Below are positions 16,210 through 24,960 of a stretch of 64,000 bases of DNA, piece by piece. Under the pieces are notes generated by a model. That model was not told where the DNA came from. It ran no database searches and saw nothing but the letters and a program-made list of their open reading frames with translations. The translations under genes were made by a program, and so were the position numbers. Numbering within the stretch: the stretch's first letter is position 1; each line of letters opens with the position of its first letter. Source of the DNA: Roseiconus nitratireducens (GTDB lineage: Bacteria; Planctomycetota; Planctomycetia; Pirellulales; Pirellulaceae); the NCBI RefSeq assembly GCF_008629675.1, contig NZ_VWOX01000003.1, positions 496,001-560,000 of the forward strand. Direction: 5' to 3'.

Positions 16210-18972
16210 TCAGGGCGTCGCGGCATCCGCAACGGTCATGGCCAAACAAAACGGCGCGATCGCTCCGGCGTACGCTGATACGTATCTCAATTGCCGAACG
16301 TTTTTCTCGGGATGAGGGTTCTGCCAGCGAGCGACGAACAACGCCAAACAAAACGCAGGTTTCTCGTCGAGTGTTGGGTTCGACCCGACATAGCCGACCG
16401 CCGCGTGGTCCAACGGTTTCGGCGTGCCGTTGTGCCAGTAATCGGTCACGTGCTGATCGTAATTCATTGGCAGACGAGCTGACGTTCCATCGTCATACTC
16501 CAGCACGACCCACCCCACGGACTGTTCGCCACCGGTCTGCCACTGCTTGCAAGCATGGAACAGAAACAGGTAGTCAAAGGATCGATCGACTTTGACCGGA
16601 ACACTCTTGGGAAAATTCTCGTGACGATGACGTCCTTTCAATTGAACGTAACGGTCAGAAACCCGAAATGGGACGCCGGCTAACTCAATGTCGCCTCGGG
16701 GGACGCCTTTCATGTGGTTGTCAGTATTCCTGGGAGGCCCTTCGTCCAAAGACTGGTTCGCAACGCCGGTAAGATCCAATTTGGTCGCATTGGTGATTGA
16801 GGGGCGTTCGCCAGGTTTCAGTCGGGGACTTTTTCCCGACTCGGCAGAGGACATCCGGTCATTTGAATCGGCCGCGGCGCGATCGGACATCACGTCAAGT
16901 TCAGGCTCACTGGGATTGCTCGCAGGGACCGGCTTGGATTGGGCCGGCCGCACGGTCGACTGCCCATTCAGCCGTGGTCGTTGGGATTCGGAACGTTTGA
17001 TTTCCGGAACCACCAAGCTAGCCACTTCCGCATCCAGACTCCTTCCTTCGTATCCGACGCTGACATAACGAATCTTGCCTTCTGGACCGATTAAAAAAGC
17101 GGTCGGAAGCGTATCGACACGCCATTGCGCGAATATCGTCTCCGCGGCTGGTTGGGCGATCGACGGCCAGGTAACTTTGCCCGTGCGTTGCAATTCTTTG
17201 ACCGTGCCGACCGGCTCGGCGTAGACGCCCAGGATTTCCAGGTTGTCGTCACCGAATTGATTGATGTAATTGCGAATGTGCGGGTAAAGCCGCTCGCTGG
17301 GACCACACCAAGACGCTGAAAAGACCACCAGCGTCGGCTTGCCGCCGGTTTGCGACAATTGGATCGATTCCCCATCGATGGTTTTCCCGACGAGCGGTGG
17401 AGGCTCGACTCCGAGGCTCAAGTGTTGCAGGGAGTACAGCATGCTCTCGGCAAGCTCGCCTAATGAGCGCCCCCGGACTTCTGTCTGTTGGCCGTCCCGG
17501 ATGGCCAGTTGCAACAACCGTTCAAGCAAGCTTCTTTGATCCGAACTCAGCGGCTCGACGGCCTGTGAACGCAAATTGATCGCCATCGCCAGGGCGGCGC
17601 TGGCTCGCGTTTCCGGGGCCTTGGACTTTCGCACCAACGATTTCAAAAAATCCCGCGCCGGCTCCGAGTCAATCGCCGCCAGCGTGAGTGCAGCGTACTT
17701 CAATCCCGGCTCTGCAAAATGGTCTTCCGCTAATTGCGTAATCACCGGGCTAAGTTCGGGCGAGGCACCGCGTGGATCGGAAGAGGCCAATTCCAAAGCC
17801 GCCAGCAAGGCTTGAAACGCCGTGCGTGTTTTCGGATGCTGTTTGGCCAGCTTGCTAAGCCGAGGAATGAATTCCCCAGCCGGATGAATCTTCTCCAACG
17901 AGATTTTTTTTCCTTCAGCGGCAACCACTTCCTCCAGCCACCGCGTCATTTGATTCATCAAAACGGCGACGTCCTCTTCCATCGGAATCATCGGATGATC
18001 CGAGGGGGCGTCCAAGGGAAAACGGATCACCGACTTAGCCGCGTCCGCCTGGCGTTTCAACGACACGAGATGCGCGACATGGACCGCGAAGCCCAATTGT
18101 TCACCGGGGACGATCCACGTTGCGATCCCCAACACGCGTCCCTGTTGATCCAGAATTGGTCCCCCACTGCTGCCATTGGAAATGACTGCATCGGTCTGAA
18201 TCCACAGCGTCTGGGGCGATGCCTCCAGATCACTCTGAATCATCGCGGGCAGTTCCTCGGTGCGGCGGACGGCGTTGACGTTGCCACGACTGATCGTGTG
18301 GCTGAACCCGCGCGGGTGCCCGATGGCAATGACCGGCGCGCCCAACGGCGGCCGAGCCACCAGGCTTTCCCTAAGTGGACGCAAACCCCTCGGCAACTCG
18401 GAAACTTTCAAGATCGCCAAATCACGACCTTTGTCGACTGCCAAGCACCCTTCGACGTCGGCCGTCGATCCGTCGCGGAAACGGACTTCGGCGCTCATCG
18501 CGCTTGCAACCACGTGATAATTGGTTGCGATCAAACCGCGGGAGTCGATGACGAAACCGCTTCCCAGGCCGGACGAACCGGTGATGTCGGAGGTCCTCAC
18601 CAAGACGACGGCGTCGGCCGCCTGCTCAAGACTTCCGGTCGGAGATGCGTTGGCCGGAGCGTGATTCCTCAGGTCCGGGATATCGTCCCTCTGCCCGCGC
18701 TGATCACCGCGTGGTTGATCATCGCGGAGCTGATCATTGATAAACCGGCGGTCAGCGCCGCTCAGCACGGTTAGCGGCACATCGACGACCGTCCCGTCTG
18801 TCTTTCGCAGTCGAACTTGATCGTCCTCAACCTGTACAAATTCTGCCTCAACACTGAATCGCCCACTGCGATCCGACCAAATTCGGCCATCATCCGCGAA
18901 CACGAGCGACGGACACAGCACCCCGAAGCCCGCCAAGGCTCCCAGCGCCATCACGCGTAAGTCAAACATCAC
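16210..18972 (-). CDS. secreted SHD1 - trypsin-like protease - thioredoxin-like fusion
   Basis: A 920-residue exported protein with signal peptide to about residue 26. An SHD1 domain (about 29-80) is followed by an HtrA/Do-type serine protease domain (about 110-310) with triad His153 (NYHVV), Asp184 (KGRDLAIL) and Ser269 (NGSSGGP). A helical region (about 330-510) precedes a thioredoxin/TlpA-like domain (about 525-650) whose active site reads WCGPS, so the resolving Cys is Ser. The C-terminal domain (about 730-915) resembles the beta-sandwich NPCBM-like modules of planctomycete proteins. No PDZ domain is visible. It probably acts in the periplasm in protein quality control or redox-linked proteolysis. 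It stands alone, with 355 bp upstream before a divergent gene. Confidence 0.85.
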   Translation of the reverse strand: MMFDLRVMALGALAGFGVLCPSLVFADDGRIWSDRSGRFSVEAEFVQVEDDQVRLRKTDGTVVDVPLTVLSGADRRFINDQLRDDQPRGDQRGQRDDIPDLRNHAPANASPTGSLEQAADAVVLVRTSDITGSSGLGSGFVIDSRGLIATNYHVVASAMSAEVRFRDGSTADVEGCLAVDKGRDLAILKVSELPRGLRPLRESLVARPPLGAPVIAIGHPRGFSHTISRGNVNAVRRTEELPAMIQSDLEASPQTLWIQTDAVISNGSSGGPILDQQGRVLGIATWIVPGEQLGFAVHVAHLVSLKRQADAAKSVIRFPLDAPSDHPMIPMEEDVAVLMNQMTRWLEEVVAAEGKKISLEKIHPAGEFIPRLSKLAKQHPKTRTAFQALLAALELASSDPRGASPELSPVITQLAEDHFAEPGLKYAALTLAAIDSEPARDFLKSLVRKSKAPETRASAALAMAINLRSQAVEPLSSDQRSLLERLLQLAIRDGQQTEVRGRSLGELAESMLYSLQHLSLGVEPPPLVGKTIDGESIQLSQTGGKPTLVVFSASWCGPSERLYPHIRNYINQFGDDNLEILGVYAEPVGTVKELQRTGKVTWPSIAQPAAETIFAQWRVDTLPTAFLIGPEGKIRYVSVGYEGRSLDAEVASLVVPEIKRSESQRPRLNGQSTVRPAQSKPVPASNPSEPELDVMSDRAAADSNDRMSSAESGKSPRLKPGERPSITNATKLDLTGVANQSLDEGPPRNTDNHMKGVPRGDIELAGVPFRVSDRYVQLKGRHRHENFPKSVPVKVDRSFDYLFLFHACKQWQTGGEQSVGWVVLEYDDGTSARLPMNYDQHVTDYWHNGTPKPLDHAAVGYVGSNPTLDEKPAFCLALFVARWQNPHPEKNVRQLRYVSAYAGAIAPFCLAMTVADAATP

Positions 18973-19328
18973 ATCTCCACAAACAAGGTAAGTCTATCAC
19001 CAGTTTAGCCCCTGTTCTGGGACGAGTGAAACACCCCCAGGTTCCCCACTGGCCGTCGAATTCCCGCGGGAAAACATTGAAGCGAGCAGATCTGAATCAC
19101 CCCGGCAGATGGTCTTCCACCACGCGTGCCCACGAGATGACGGCTAAGCTTCATGAGGCTGCGCTTCGTGATAGGTGCACGCAATGGCGGCTTGAGCCGC
19201 TCTCAACTGAAAGAAAATGGCCTCAAGTGCAGTCCAACTGCGACGCTGCAAAAACCGCCAAGCCGACCGGAAACCCCTTAAAATGCGCTGAGGGCAACTC
19301 CCGGAACACTCTGTAGGCGAGGCTTACC
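18973..19328. other. divergent intergenic region, no gene seen
   Basis: Separates the minus-strand protease gene from the plus-strand TIGR03067 gene. It contains a small perfect hairpin (GCGGCT-TG-AGCCGC, 19187-19200). I see no ORF or clear promoter consensus. Confidence 0.4.
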
Positions 19329-19817
19329 ATGCGAGCGACTTTATTTGGAATGTTTCTGGTGACCGTGGCCGTTGGCTCCGCGACGGCGGCCGACGATTTT
19401 CATCGGCTGGAGGGCACTTGGCAGGTCGATTCGTTGACGATCAACGGCAACGAGGCCAAACCCGAAGATGCCCACAAGCTGACCGTGGTCAATGGCAACG
19501 ACGGGCGGTGGAGCATTCGGTCGGAGGGCAAAGAGATCAGCCACGGAACCAGCACGCTGGATCCGACCCGGAAGCCCAAGTCGATCGATTTCAAGCCGAC
19601 CGAAGGCGGCGGGCAGGGGAATCGCTACGAAGGGATTTACCAAATCAAGAAGAAAACGCGTCAGCTGTGCTTCGTCCCGCCAGGACACGACCGCCCCGAC
19701 GATTTCAGCTCGGCCCCCGGCAGCCAACGGATTCTGGTCAAGTTCAAACGGCTCGAGCCTGCCGCCCCCCTGACCCCCGATCCGACAAAGACACGTCAAT
19801 CTTCCGAAGAGGAGTAG
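19329..19817 (+). CDS. TIGR03067 domain protein
   Basis: A 162-residue exported protein with a signal peptide (MRATLFGMFLVTVAVGSATA). The mature part carries the TIGR03067 pattern (LEGTWQVDSLTINGN, YEGIYQIKKKTRQLCF, DFSSAPGSQRILVKFKR), a small lipocalin-like beta-barrel family largely restricted to Planctomycetes and relatives. No enzymatic role is known. Ribosome site GCGAGG precedes the ATG. Its last 22 bp overlap the 3' end of the convergent sulfatase gene. Confidence 0.88.
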   Translation: MRATLFGMFLVTVAVGSATAADDFHRLEGTWQVDSLTINGNEAKPEDAHKLTVVNGNDGRWSIRSEGKEISHGTSTLDPTRKPKSIDFKPTEGGGQGNRYEGIYQIKKKTRQLCFVPPGHDRPDDFSSAPGSQRILVKFKRLEPAAPLTPDPTKTRQSSEEE

Positions 19818-21322
19818 TCGGATTCGGCCAGACTGGCCAGCACCGACGTTTGCCATTGGTGGAGTCGTTCGCCCAGTCGGTCCGCGAGCTCTGGCTGCGT
19901 TTCAGCTAGATTCTGTTCCTCGGCGGGATCCTGCCACAGATCAAACAGCTCCACACTGTCCGCATCGGTTTGCCCGACGACCAGTTTGTGATGGCCGTCC
20001 AAGATCACTCGGGGACCCACGTAGTCCCGGTCGCCGATGGGCGGGTGGTGAAAGTTGGTGAAACTGCGCGTCAGCTTTCCCGCCATGTATTTGACTAAAG
20101 GCGTCGTCCCCCGCTGCAATTCGGGGTCGATGTAGGGTTCCAGCGCCGGCTTTCGATTTTCTAACTGACGGACATCGTACTGCCAGAAACAGATCGGCTG
20201 GTCGCGTTGTTCCATCGTGCCGTCGATCAATCGCGCCAGGGACACCCCATCCAACGGACGTTCCGGTGGCGCGACGCCGACCAGTTGGCACAGGGTGGGC
20301 AGGATGTCGCTGGTCACGGCGTTGAGCTTGCTGACCCGGCCCTCGGGGATCCGAGCCGGCCATTCGATCAGCCCCGGCACCCGAATCCCGCCCTCGTACA
20401 TCAGCGCTTTCTCACCGCGGAAAGGTGTTGCCACGCGGCCGCTGCTGGGCGGGCTGCCGTTGTCCCCGCAATACCAAAGCATCGTGTTCTCGCGAAGGTT
20501 CTTGTCGGTAAGGTGCTGACGAAGCTCTCCGATCGCGCGATCCATCGCGGTGATTTCCGCATACCGTTCTCGCAACACCTCCCTCAACGAACGTGTGGCG
20601 GGCCGGCCCGTTTCCATGCTGGTCAAACGCACGGTTCGCTCCGAGTACTCCGCCGGCAAATCGTCGTACTTGGCGAGATCCTCTGGCAATCCGCTGTAGG
20701 GCTCGTGTGGGGATCCGAACCAGACCACGGCCAGAAAGGGTTTTCCGCTCTGGTGGGCTCGATCGATGAACTTGATCGTTTCGTCAATGGTCACCTTGGA
20801 ACCTTCCCCCGGGAACGTCCGCGGCGGCTGTCCGTTTTCCGAAAGCACCGGGTCCATCTCGTAGAAGTTGTCATGCGAAACAAAGTGGTCAAATCCCATC
20901 GCGTGAGGATTCGTCGGCGATCCGGCCTTCACCGGTCCCAGGTGCCATTTGCCGAAATGCCCGCATTGGTAGCCGGCCTTGGACAGCAGGTGGGCGATCG
21001 TGATCTCTTCCAGCCGGATCGAGAAATTTGGCTGGAACGTGCCGTAGCGATTGGGGTGGCGTCCGGTCAGGAAACTGCCACGGGTCGGAGAACAGGTCGG
21101 ATGACCGGAGTAGAAATGGTCCAGTCGCAAGCCGGACGCAGCCATCTGATCCAACACCGGCGTTTGCACGTGCGGATGCCCGTTGTAACCCGTCTCGCTC
21201 CAACCGTGATCGTCGCCCATCAGCAGAATCAAGTTGGGCCGGTCGTCCGCGACGGCGAAGGGGTGCAGCGTCAGTGCGGCGGATAGAAAAGTTGCCAGGA
21301 GAAAAAGTCTTGTCGTCAACAT
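19796..21322 (-). CDS. exported Cys-type sulfatase
   Basis: A 508-residue arylsulfatase-family enzyme with an N-terminal signal peptide. Metal-binding MGDDHGW lies at 35-41, and the sulfatase signature CSPTRGSFLTGR begins at Cys77, the residue converted to formylglycine by a maturase. It should hydrolyse sulfate esters in the periplasm or outside; planctomycetes use many such enzymes on sulfated algal polysaccharides. The exact substrate cannot be inferred: no carbohydrate-enzyme genes or maturase lie next to it. Its 3' end overlaps the convergent TIGR03067 gene by 22 bp. Confidence 0.94.
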   Translation of the reverse strand: MLTTRLFLLATFLSAALTLHPFAVADDRPNLILLMGDDHGWSETGYNGHPHVQTPVLDQMAASGLRLDHFYSGHPTCSPTRGSFLTGRHPNRYGTFQPNFSIRLEEITIAHLLSKAGYQCGHFGKWHLGPVKAGSPTNPHAMGFDHFVSHDNFYEMDPVLSENGQPPRTFPGEGSKVTIDETIKFIDRAHQSGKPFLAVVWFGSPHEPYSGLPEDLAKYDDLPAEYSERTVRLTSMETGRPATRSLREVLRERYAEITAMDRAIGELRQHLTDKNLRENTMLWYCGDNGSPPSSGRVATPFRGEKALMYEGGIRVPGLIEWPARIPEGRVSKLNAVTSDILPTLCQLVGVAPPERPLDGVSLARLIDGTMEQRDQPICFWQYDVRQLENRKPALEPYIDPELQRGTTPLVKYMAGKLTRSFTNFHHPPIGDRDYVGPRVILDGHHKLVVGQTDADSVELFDLWQDPAEEQNLAETQPELADRLGERLHQWQTSVLASLAESDYSSSED

Positions 21323-21719
21323 GGCCGGTGGTGCAGGAGGGGGAAAACAAGAACGGGCAGTTCGTCAGATGTTCAACGGTGTTGCCCAATCGTTCGTCAC
21401 CGCCGCCCCATCATATCGCCTTCAGGGCTTGCGGTCGGGTGACGCCGCACACCCGAGCACCGAGTTTCGCCCAGTTCGTTCGCCCAGTTCGTTCGCCCGC
21501 TTCGATTAAGTGCGGTCGCATTCGATGGCCCGCGGTGCGACACCGGCACCATCGTGAGAAGCTCTTTGGCGGTCGACATCCACGTCGAATCCTCGATAAT
21601 CGCGTTCGTTCCCGTTGCGAACCGTCGCACCGTGCGTTGTCGCTGCCCCGAATGGATGGCAACGGCAACTGCGAACCCTTTCCGATCCATCGTGTCTGCC
21701 GTCCTGGAGCCGAAAACCG
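21323..21719. other. divergent intergenic region with 13-bp tandem repeat
   Basis: Lies between the sulfatase start and the small zinc-ribbon gene. It carries three tandem copies of a 13-bp unit (TTCGCCCAGTTCG, third copy two bases different) at 21466-21504. The open frames here look like composition artefacts. Confidence 0.4.
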
Positions 21720-21881
21720 ATGCCCCAACCGACACCAGAACGTCCTGACGGAACCGAGTGTCCGCCGTCCCGGCCCGCCTGCCCGGTATGCGGCGGCAAA
21801 CTGATCGAGATCCGTGCCAAGTTGCAGTGCTCGGTGTGCCACACCATCTGCGAAACCTGTTGCGAAGGCGGTCCGGGCTGA
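21720..21881 (+). CDS. small double-CxxC zinc-ribbon-like protein
   Basis: A 53-residue protein with CPVCGGKL and CSVCHTICETCCEGG: two CxxC pairs about 18 residues apart, then an extra CETCC. This is the pattern of a small zinc ribbon, and I have seen similar mini-proteins in planctomycetes. I start at ATG 21720, preceded at some distance by TGGAG; the frame stays open further upstream but looks non-coding there. A methyltransferase gene follows on the same strand 116 bp later. Molecular role is unknown; an RNA- or protein-binding adaptor is possible. Confidence 0.6.
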   Translation: MPQPTPERPDGTECPPSRPACPVCGGKLIEIRAKLQCSVCHTICETCCEGGPG

Positions 21882-21997
21882 GCCCGTCGCGTGAACCTTC
21901 CCGCAGGCCTTCCCGCGTGCCGCGGGCATCAATCGCCAGGCCGATGGTTGGCGATCGGTTCAACCGCCTTGTTCCCTTGAGTCCCGTCGGCGATTCG

Positions 21998-22720
21998 ATG
22001 ACCTTCACGCTCGATCACGTGGTCCCTTGGGGACGAACCCACGACGAATACGTTCGACTGTTCGACTTGCAGGACGCTGACCTGACGCGTGCGATCCTTG
22101 GCTGTGCCGACGGGCCGGCCGCATTCAACGCGTGCTGGACTCGCCGGGGCGGCCACGTGGTCTCCTGCGACCCGATCTACCAGTTCTCCGTTGATCAGAT
22201 TCGCTCGCGTGTGATGACGGTCGCCGACATCGTGGTGAAGCAAACCCAAAGCAATTTGGAGGCATTCGTCTGGTCCTCCGATCTGCCCGACGTTGGGGCG
22301 CTGCGGTCCCGGAGGTTGCGGGCGACCGACGCATTCTTGGATGATTTGCGAGAAGGCAAACGCGAGCACCGCTACGTCACCGGCCAGCTTCCAACGCTGC
22401 CTTTTGCGGACGACGCATTCGACCTGGTCCTGTGTTCGCACTACCTGTTTCTGTACGGTGACCTCGGACTGGAATTCCATCTTCAATCCGTCGCAGAACT
22501 TTGTCGCGTCGGCGGTGAAGTTCGGATCTTTCCGCTTACGCAACTTGATGGCCAGCCGTCGCCGTTCGTCGAACCGATCACTCAGCAGGCCAAACGCAGC
22601 GGATATCACGTGGAACGACGCAGGGTTGACTACGAATTTCAACGTGGTGCCAACACGATGCTCCGTCTTTCTCGATTTGAATCGTCGACGTGCGAGTCCG
22701 CCCCGCGTCCGGACCGTTGA
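21998..22720 (+). CDS. class I SAM-dependent methyltransferase-like protein
   Basis: A 240-residue cytosolic protein with a Rossmann methyltransferase layout: ILGCADGPAAFNACWTRRG resembles the SAM-binding Gly-rich motif I, SCDPIYQFS the acidic strand-2 end, and LPFADDAFDLVLCSHYLFLY the motif-IV region of group 11 methyltransferases. Start ATG 21998 is chosen where conserved sequence begins (MTFTLDHVVPWGRTHDEY); the frame is open to 21758. Substrate is unknown. It sits just after the mini zinc-ribbon gene on the same strand. Confidence 0.78.
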   Translation: MTFTLDHVVPWGRTHDEYVRLFDLQDADLTRAILGCADGPAAFNACWTRRGGHVVSCDPIYQFSVDQIRSRVMTVADIVVKQTQSNLEAFVWSSDLPDVGALRSRRLRATDAFLDDLREGKREHRYVTGQLPTLPFADDAFDLVLCSHYLFLYGDLGLEFHLQSVAELCRVGGEVRIFPLTQLDGQPSPFVEPITQQAKRSGYHVERRRVDYEFQRGANTMLRLSRFESSTCESAPRPDR

Positions 22721-22910
22721 ATCCGCTTGGAATCCGTCCGGTCGCCCCCCTTGGATTGAGCCTCCGTGATCCGACGGCCCGAACGGCCTGGAATCCCTGC
22801 CAAGAAAAATCTCGGGAAAGTCTTAGGCGGTGGTCGGCGCAATTTCGCAGGGGGAAGTGAAGAGCGGGTCATGGACCCGTCCCATCGTCACTTCAACCGC
22901 CCGCCTGACC

Positions 22911-24125
22911 ATGAATCCCCGCGTCATCCTGCCGCTTGCCCTGGTTTTGTCGTCCCTGCTGTCCTACCGCGTCTCGGCGCAGATCCCCAGCAATCTCCCC
23001 GAAACCCGCAAACTTCACCAAGACCTGAAAAGGCTGACCGACGAGTGCGATCGGACACGGGTGCTGGTCGGACAACTGCGTTCGGCGACGAAGTCAACGC
23101 GGCAAGGTGTGGACCAGGCCATCGACGTGACCTCGGCGATCCGAGCGATGGATCGTCGTCTGGTCAAATTGATCGACCGGCTGAAACCTTATCATTCGAT
23201 TCCGAAGGTGCGAGGCGTGACACGGCGGCTGAGTTCCAATCTGGAACGAATCCAGAAACAGGTTCACCGCCTGCGAAAGAAAACGGACTCATCGGAGCGA
23301 AACGTGCTGCGTCCGGCGCGGGATCGTTTGCGAGAGCTGGAAACGGCACTCGCCGGCGCCGAGAATCGGCTGCGAAACCTTTCCGCCGCTGGGGCGCGAT
23401 GGACCTCCGATCTGGAGCAAGCCGCTCGCATTGCCGCGCAATCGCCCGCCGCACGACAAATTCTGGAACCCGCCTGCCGATCGGCATCTCCGGCGACCAG
23501 CGCCGCGGTCCGCGCCGTCGTCCGTGCCCGAACCCAAGTCGATTCCGTCGGCCAGCGTCTGGCTGACATGCACTCGCATTTCGCCACGTTCCGCACCGTG
23601 GGACATTCGGTCAACGAACTGGGACAGAAGATGGAATCTGGCGAAAAACTCACTGGCAATCTGGACAAGGTGCTGGGCAAACAGTTGACCATCAAAGTGC
23701 CGCTGACCAAGAAACCGCTTCGATTCCGAATCCGGGACATTTTGGAAAAGCCCGGTGATGTCATGAATGTCGTGCTCAAGCCGTTGGAAATGATGGCCGA
23801 CAAGCTACTCCAACCGGTTCTGGGAAAACTGAAGCTGGAGATTCCGACCCCGAAAGGCTTGGATCAGTTGGAAGCCCGCATGGAACGGGTGGATGCCAGC
23901 GGTCGAAGTCTGCTGAATGGGCTGGGACAGCTGGAACGACAACTGCAGATCGAATTGTCGCAAAGGCTGCAGCAAGTTCACGCCGAATCCACCCGTCTCC
24001 TGAGAGCCGTCCAGCAATCGGTTCGGCAACCGGCCCCGCCCGTTCGGCAACCGGCCCCTCCCGAGCACGACCATCAAACGCCGATGAAACGAACCAGCCC
24101 GGTGATGTTTTGGATGCCGGGATAG
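22911..24125 (+). CDS. exported coiled-coil protein of unknown function
   Basis: A 404-residue protein with a signal peptide (MNPRVILPLALVLSSLLSYR). The mature chain is almost entirely charged, heptad-rich helix (for example residues 30-170 and 300-380), with a middle region LGKQLTIKVPLTKKPLRF and a Pro/Gln-rich tail in which APPVRQP is repeated. The frame opens at 22830, but the signal peptide fixes the likely start at ATG 22911. No enzymatic motif is seen. It may be a periplasmic structural or scaffold protein. Confidence 0.7.
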   Translation: MNPRVILPLALVLSSLLSYRVSAQIPSNLPETRKLHQDLKRLTDECDRTRVLVGQLRSATKSTRQGVDQAIDVTSAIRAMDRRLVKLIDRLKPYHSIPKVRGVTRRLSSNLERIQKQVHRLRKKTDSSERNVLRPARDRLRELETALAGAENRLRNLSAAGARWTSDLEQAARIAAQSPAARQILEPACRSASPATSAAVRAVVRARTQVDSVGQRLADMHSHFATFRTVGHSVNELGQKMESGEKLTGNLDKVLGKQLTIKVPLTKKPLRFRIRDILEKPGDVMNVVLKPLEMMADKLLQPVLGKLKLEIPTPKGLDQLEARMERVDASGRSLLNGLGQLERQLQIELSQRLQQVHAESTRLLRAVQQSVRQPAPPVRQPAPPEHDHQTPMKRTSPVMFWMPG

Positions 24126-24369
24126 CGAGGCTTTTGGCGCGTCGTAAAATGGTCGCAGTTGCGCGTCCGCTTCAAAGGGCCGCTATGATCGGGCTTCACT
24201 CAAAGCTCAAGGCTTCGAAAACGGCACACCTGCGAGGATCGCAACGTTGGGGCCCACCGCTGGAGAGCCGACGAAGACGTTGCCGTGTTGAAATGACTTC
24301 AACGCATCCGCCCTTGCTGGATCGGACGTCGATGTTCGCCGACTTTCCTTTTGCGTCACGGAGCAATCC

Positions 24370-24816
24370 ATGATTGGCAACCTGTTGCTAAGTTTTCTGA
24401 TCATGGGTTGCTGCATCTCGGTCCAGTCGTTTTTCGCTGCCGTGATGCTGAAAGCGTTCTTCATGTTCGACGACCGGGGCCTGATCAATTCGTCGGTTTT
24501 CCGCAACGCCATGATCCTCTCGACGGTCACCCTGATCATGCTGGTGGGGATTGTGTTGCAGATGCTGATTTGGGCGACCACATTCGTGGCGGTGGGCGAA
24601 TTCAACGATCTGCGGCACGCGTTCTATCATTCGGCCGTCAACTTCACGTCGCTCGGCTACGGCGACGTGGTGATGTCCGAAGAGCGCCGTTTGCTGGGCG
24701 CCTTGGAAGCCGCCAATGGCGTGCTGATGTTTGGACTGACCACCAGTTTGCTGTTCGCGCTGATGGCAATCTTGATCAAGCGGCGTTGGTCGGCCGAGTT
24801 GAGTCGACATTTGTAG
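24370..24816 (+). CDS. two-transmembrane ion channel (Ion_trans_2 type)
   Basis: A 148-residue membrane protein with hydrophobic helices at about 5-30, 47-72 and 108-136 and a pore loop carrying TSLGYGDV (93-100), which matches the TxGYGD K+ selectivity filter with a Ser-Leu variation. This is the PF07885 pore architecture, with an extra N-terminal helix. No RCK/TrkA nucleotide domain is attached, so gating is unclear. GGAG precedes the ATG at good spacing. It converges with an alcohol dehydrogenase gene across a hairpin-repeat region. Confidence 0.85.
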   Translation: MIGNLLLSFLIMGCCISVQSFFAAVMLKAFFMFDDRGLINSSVFRNAMILSTVTLIMLVGIVLQMLIWATTFVAVGEFNDLRHAFYHSAVNFTSLGYGDVVMSEERRLLGALEAANGVLMFGLTTSLLFALMAILIKRRWSAELSRHL

Positions 24817-24844
24817 TGTTGGCTACGTGGGCACCGACGCGATT

Positions 24845-24935
24845 CCACCGTCTGGCGACGGTGGCTACCGGGGAAAGTAGCTACGCTCGCCAGAGCGTGG
24901 GTCCATCGCGCAACACCACCGTCTGGCGACGGTGG
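24845..24935. repeat. family B hairpin repeats (CCACCGTC-TGGC-GACGGTGG)
   Basis: Two perfect 8-bp hairpins (24845-24864 and 24916-24935) flank a sibling hairpin ACGCTC-GCCA-GAGCGT (24883-24898). They lie between two convergent genes, so a bidirectional terminator effect is possible, though no T-tract follows. The family also occurs at 27333-27455, 32276-32318, 40076-40134 and 40617-40803. Confidence 0.75.
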
Positions 24936-24960
24936 CGACGGTGGGGCCGGCGCCGGCCCT

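Noticed and set aside
17734..18774. 346-codon plus-strand open frame
   Set aside because: Antisense to the protease domain with a clear catalytic triad; no protein-like features.
20207..21286. 359-codon plus-strand open frame
   Set aside because: Antisense to the sulfatase gene.
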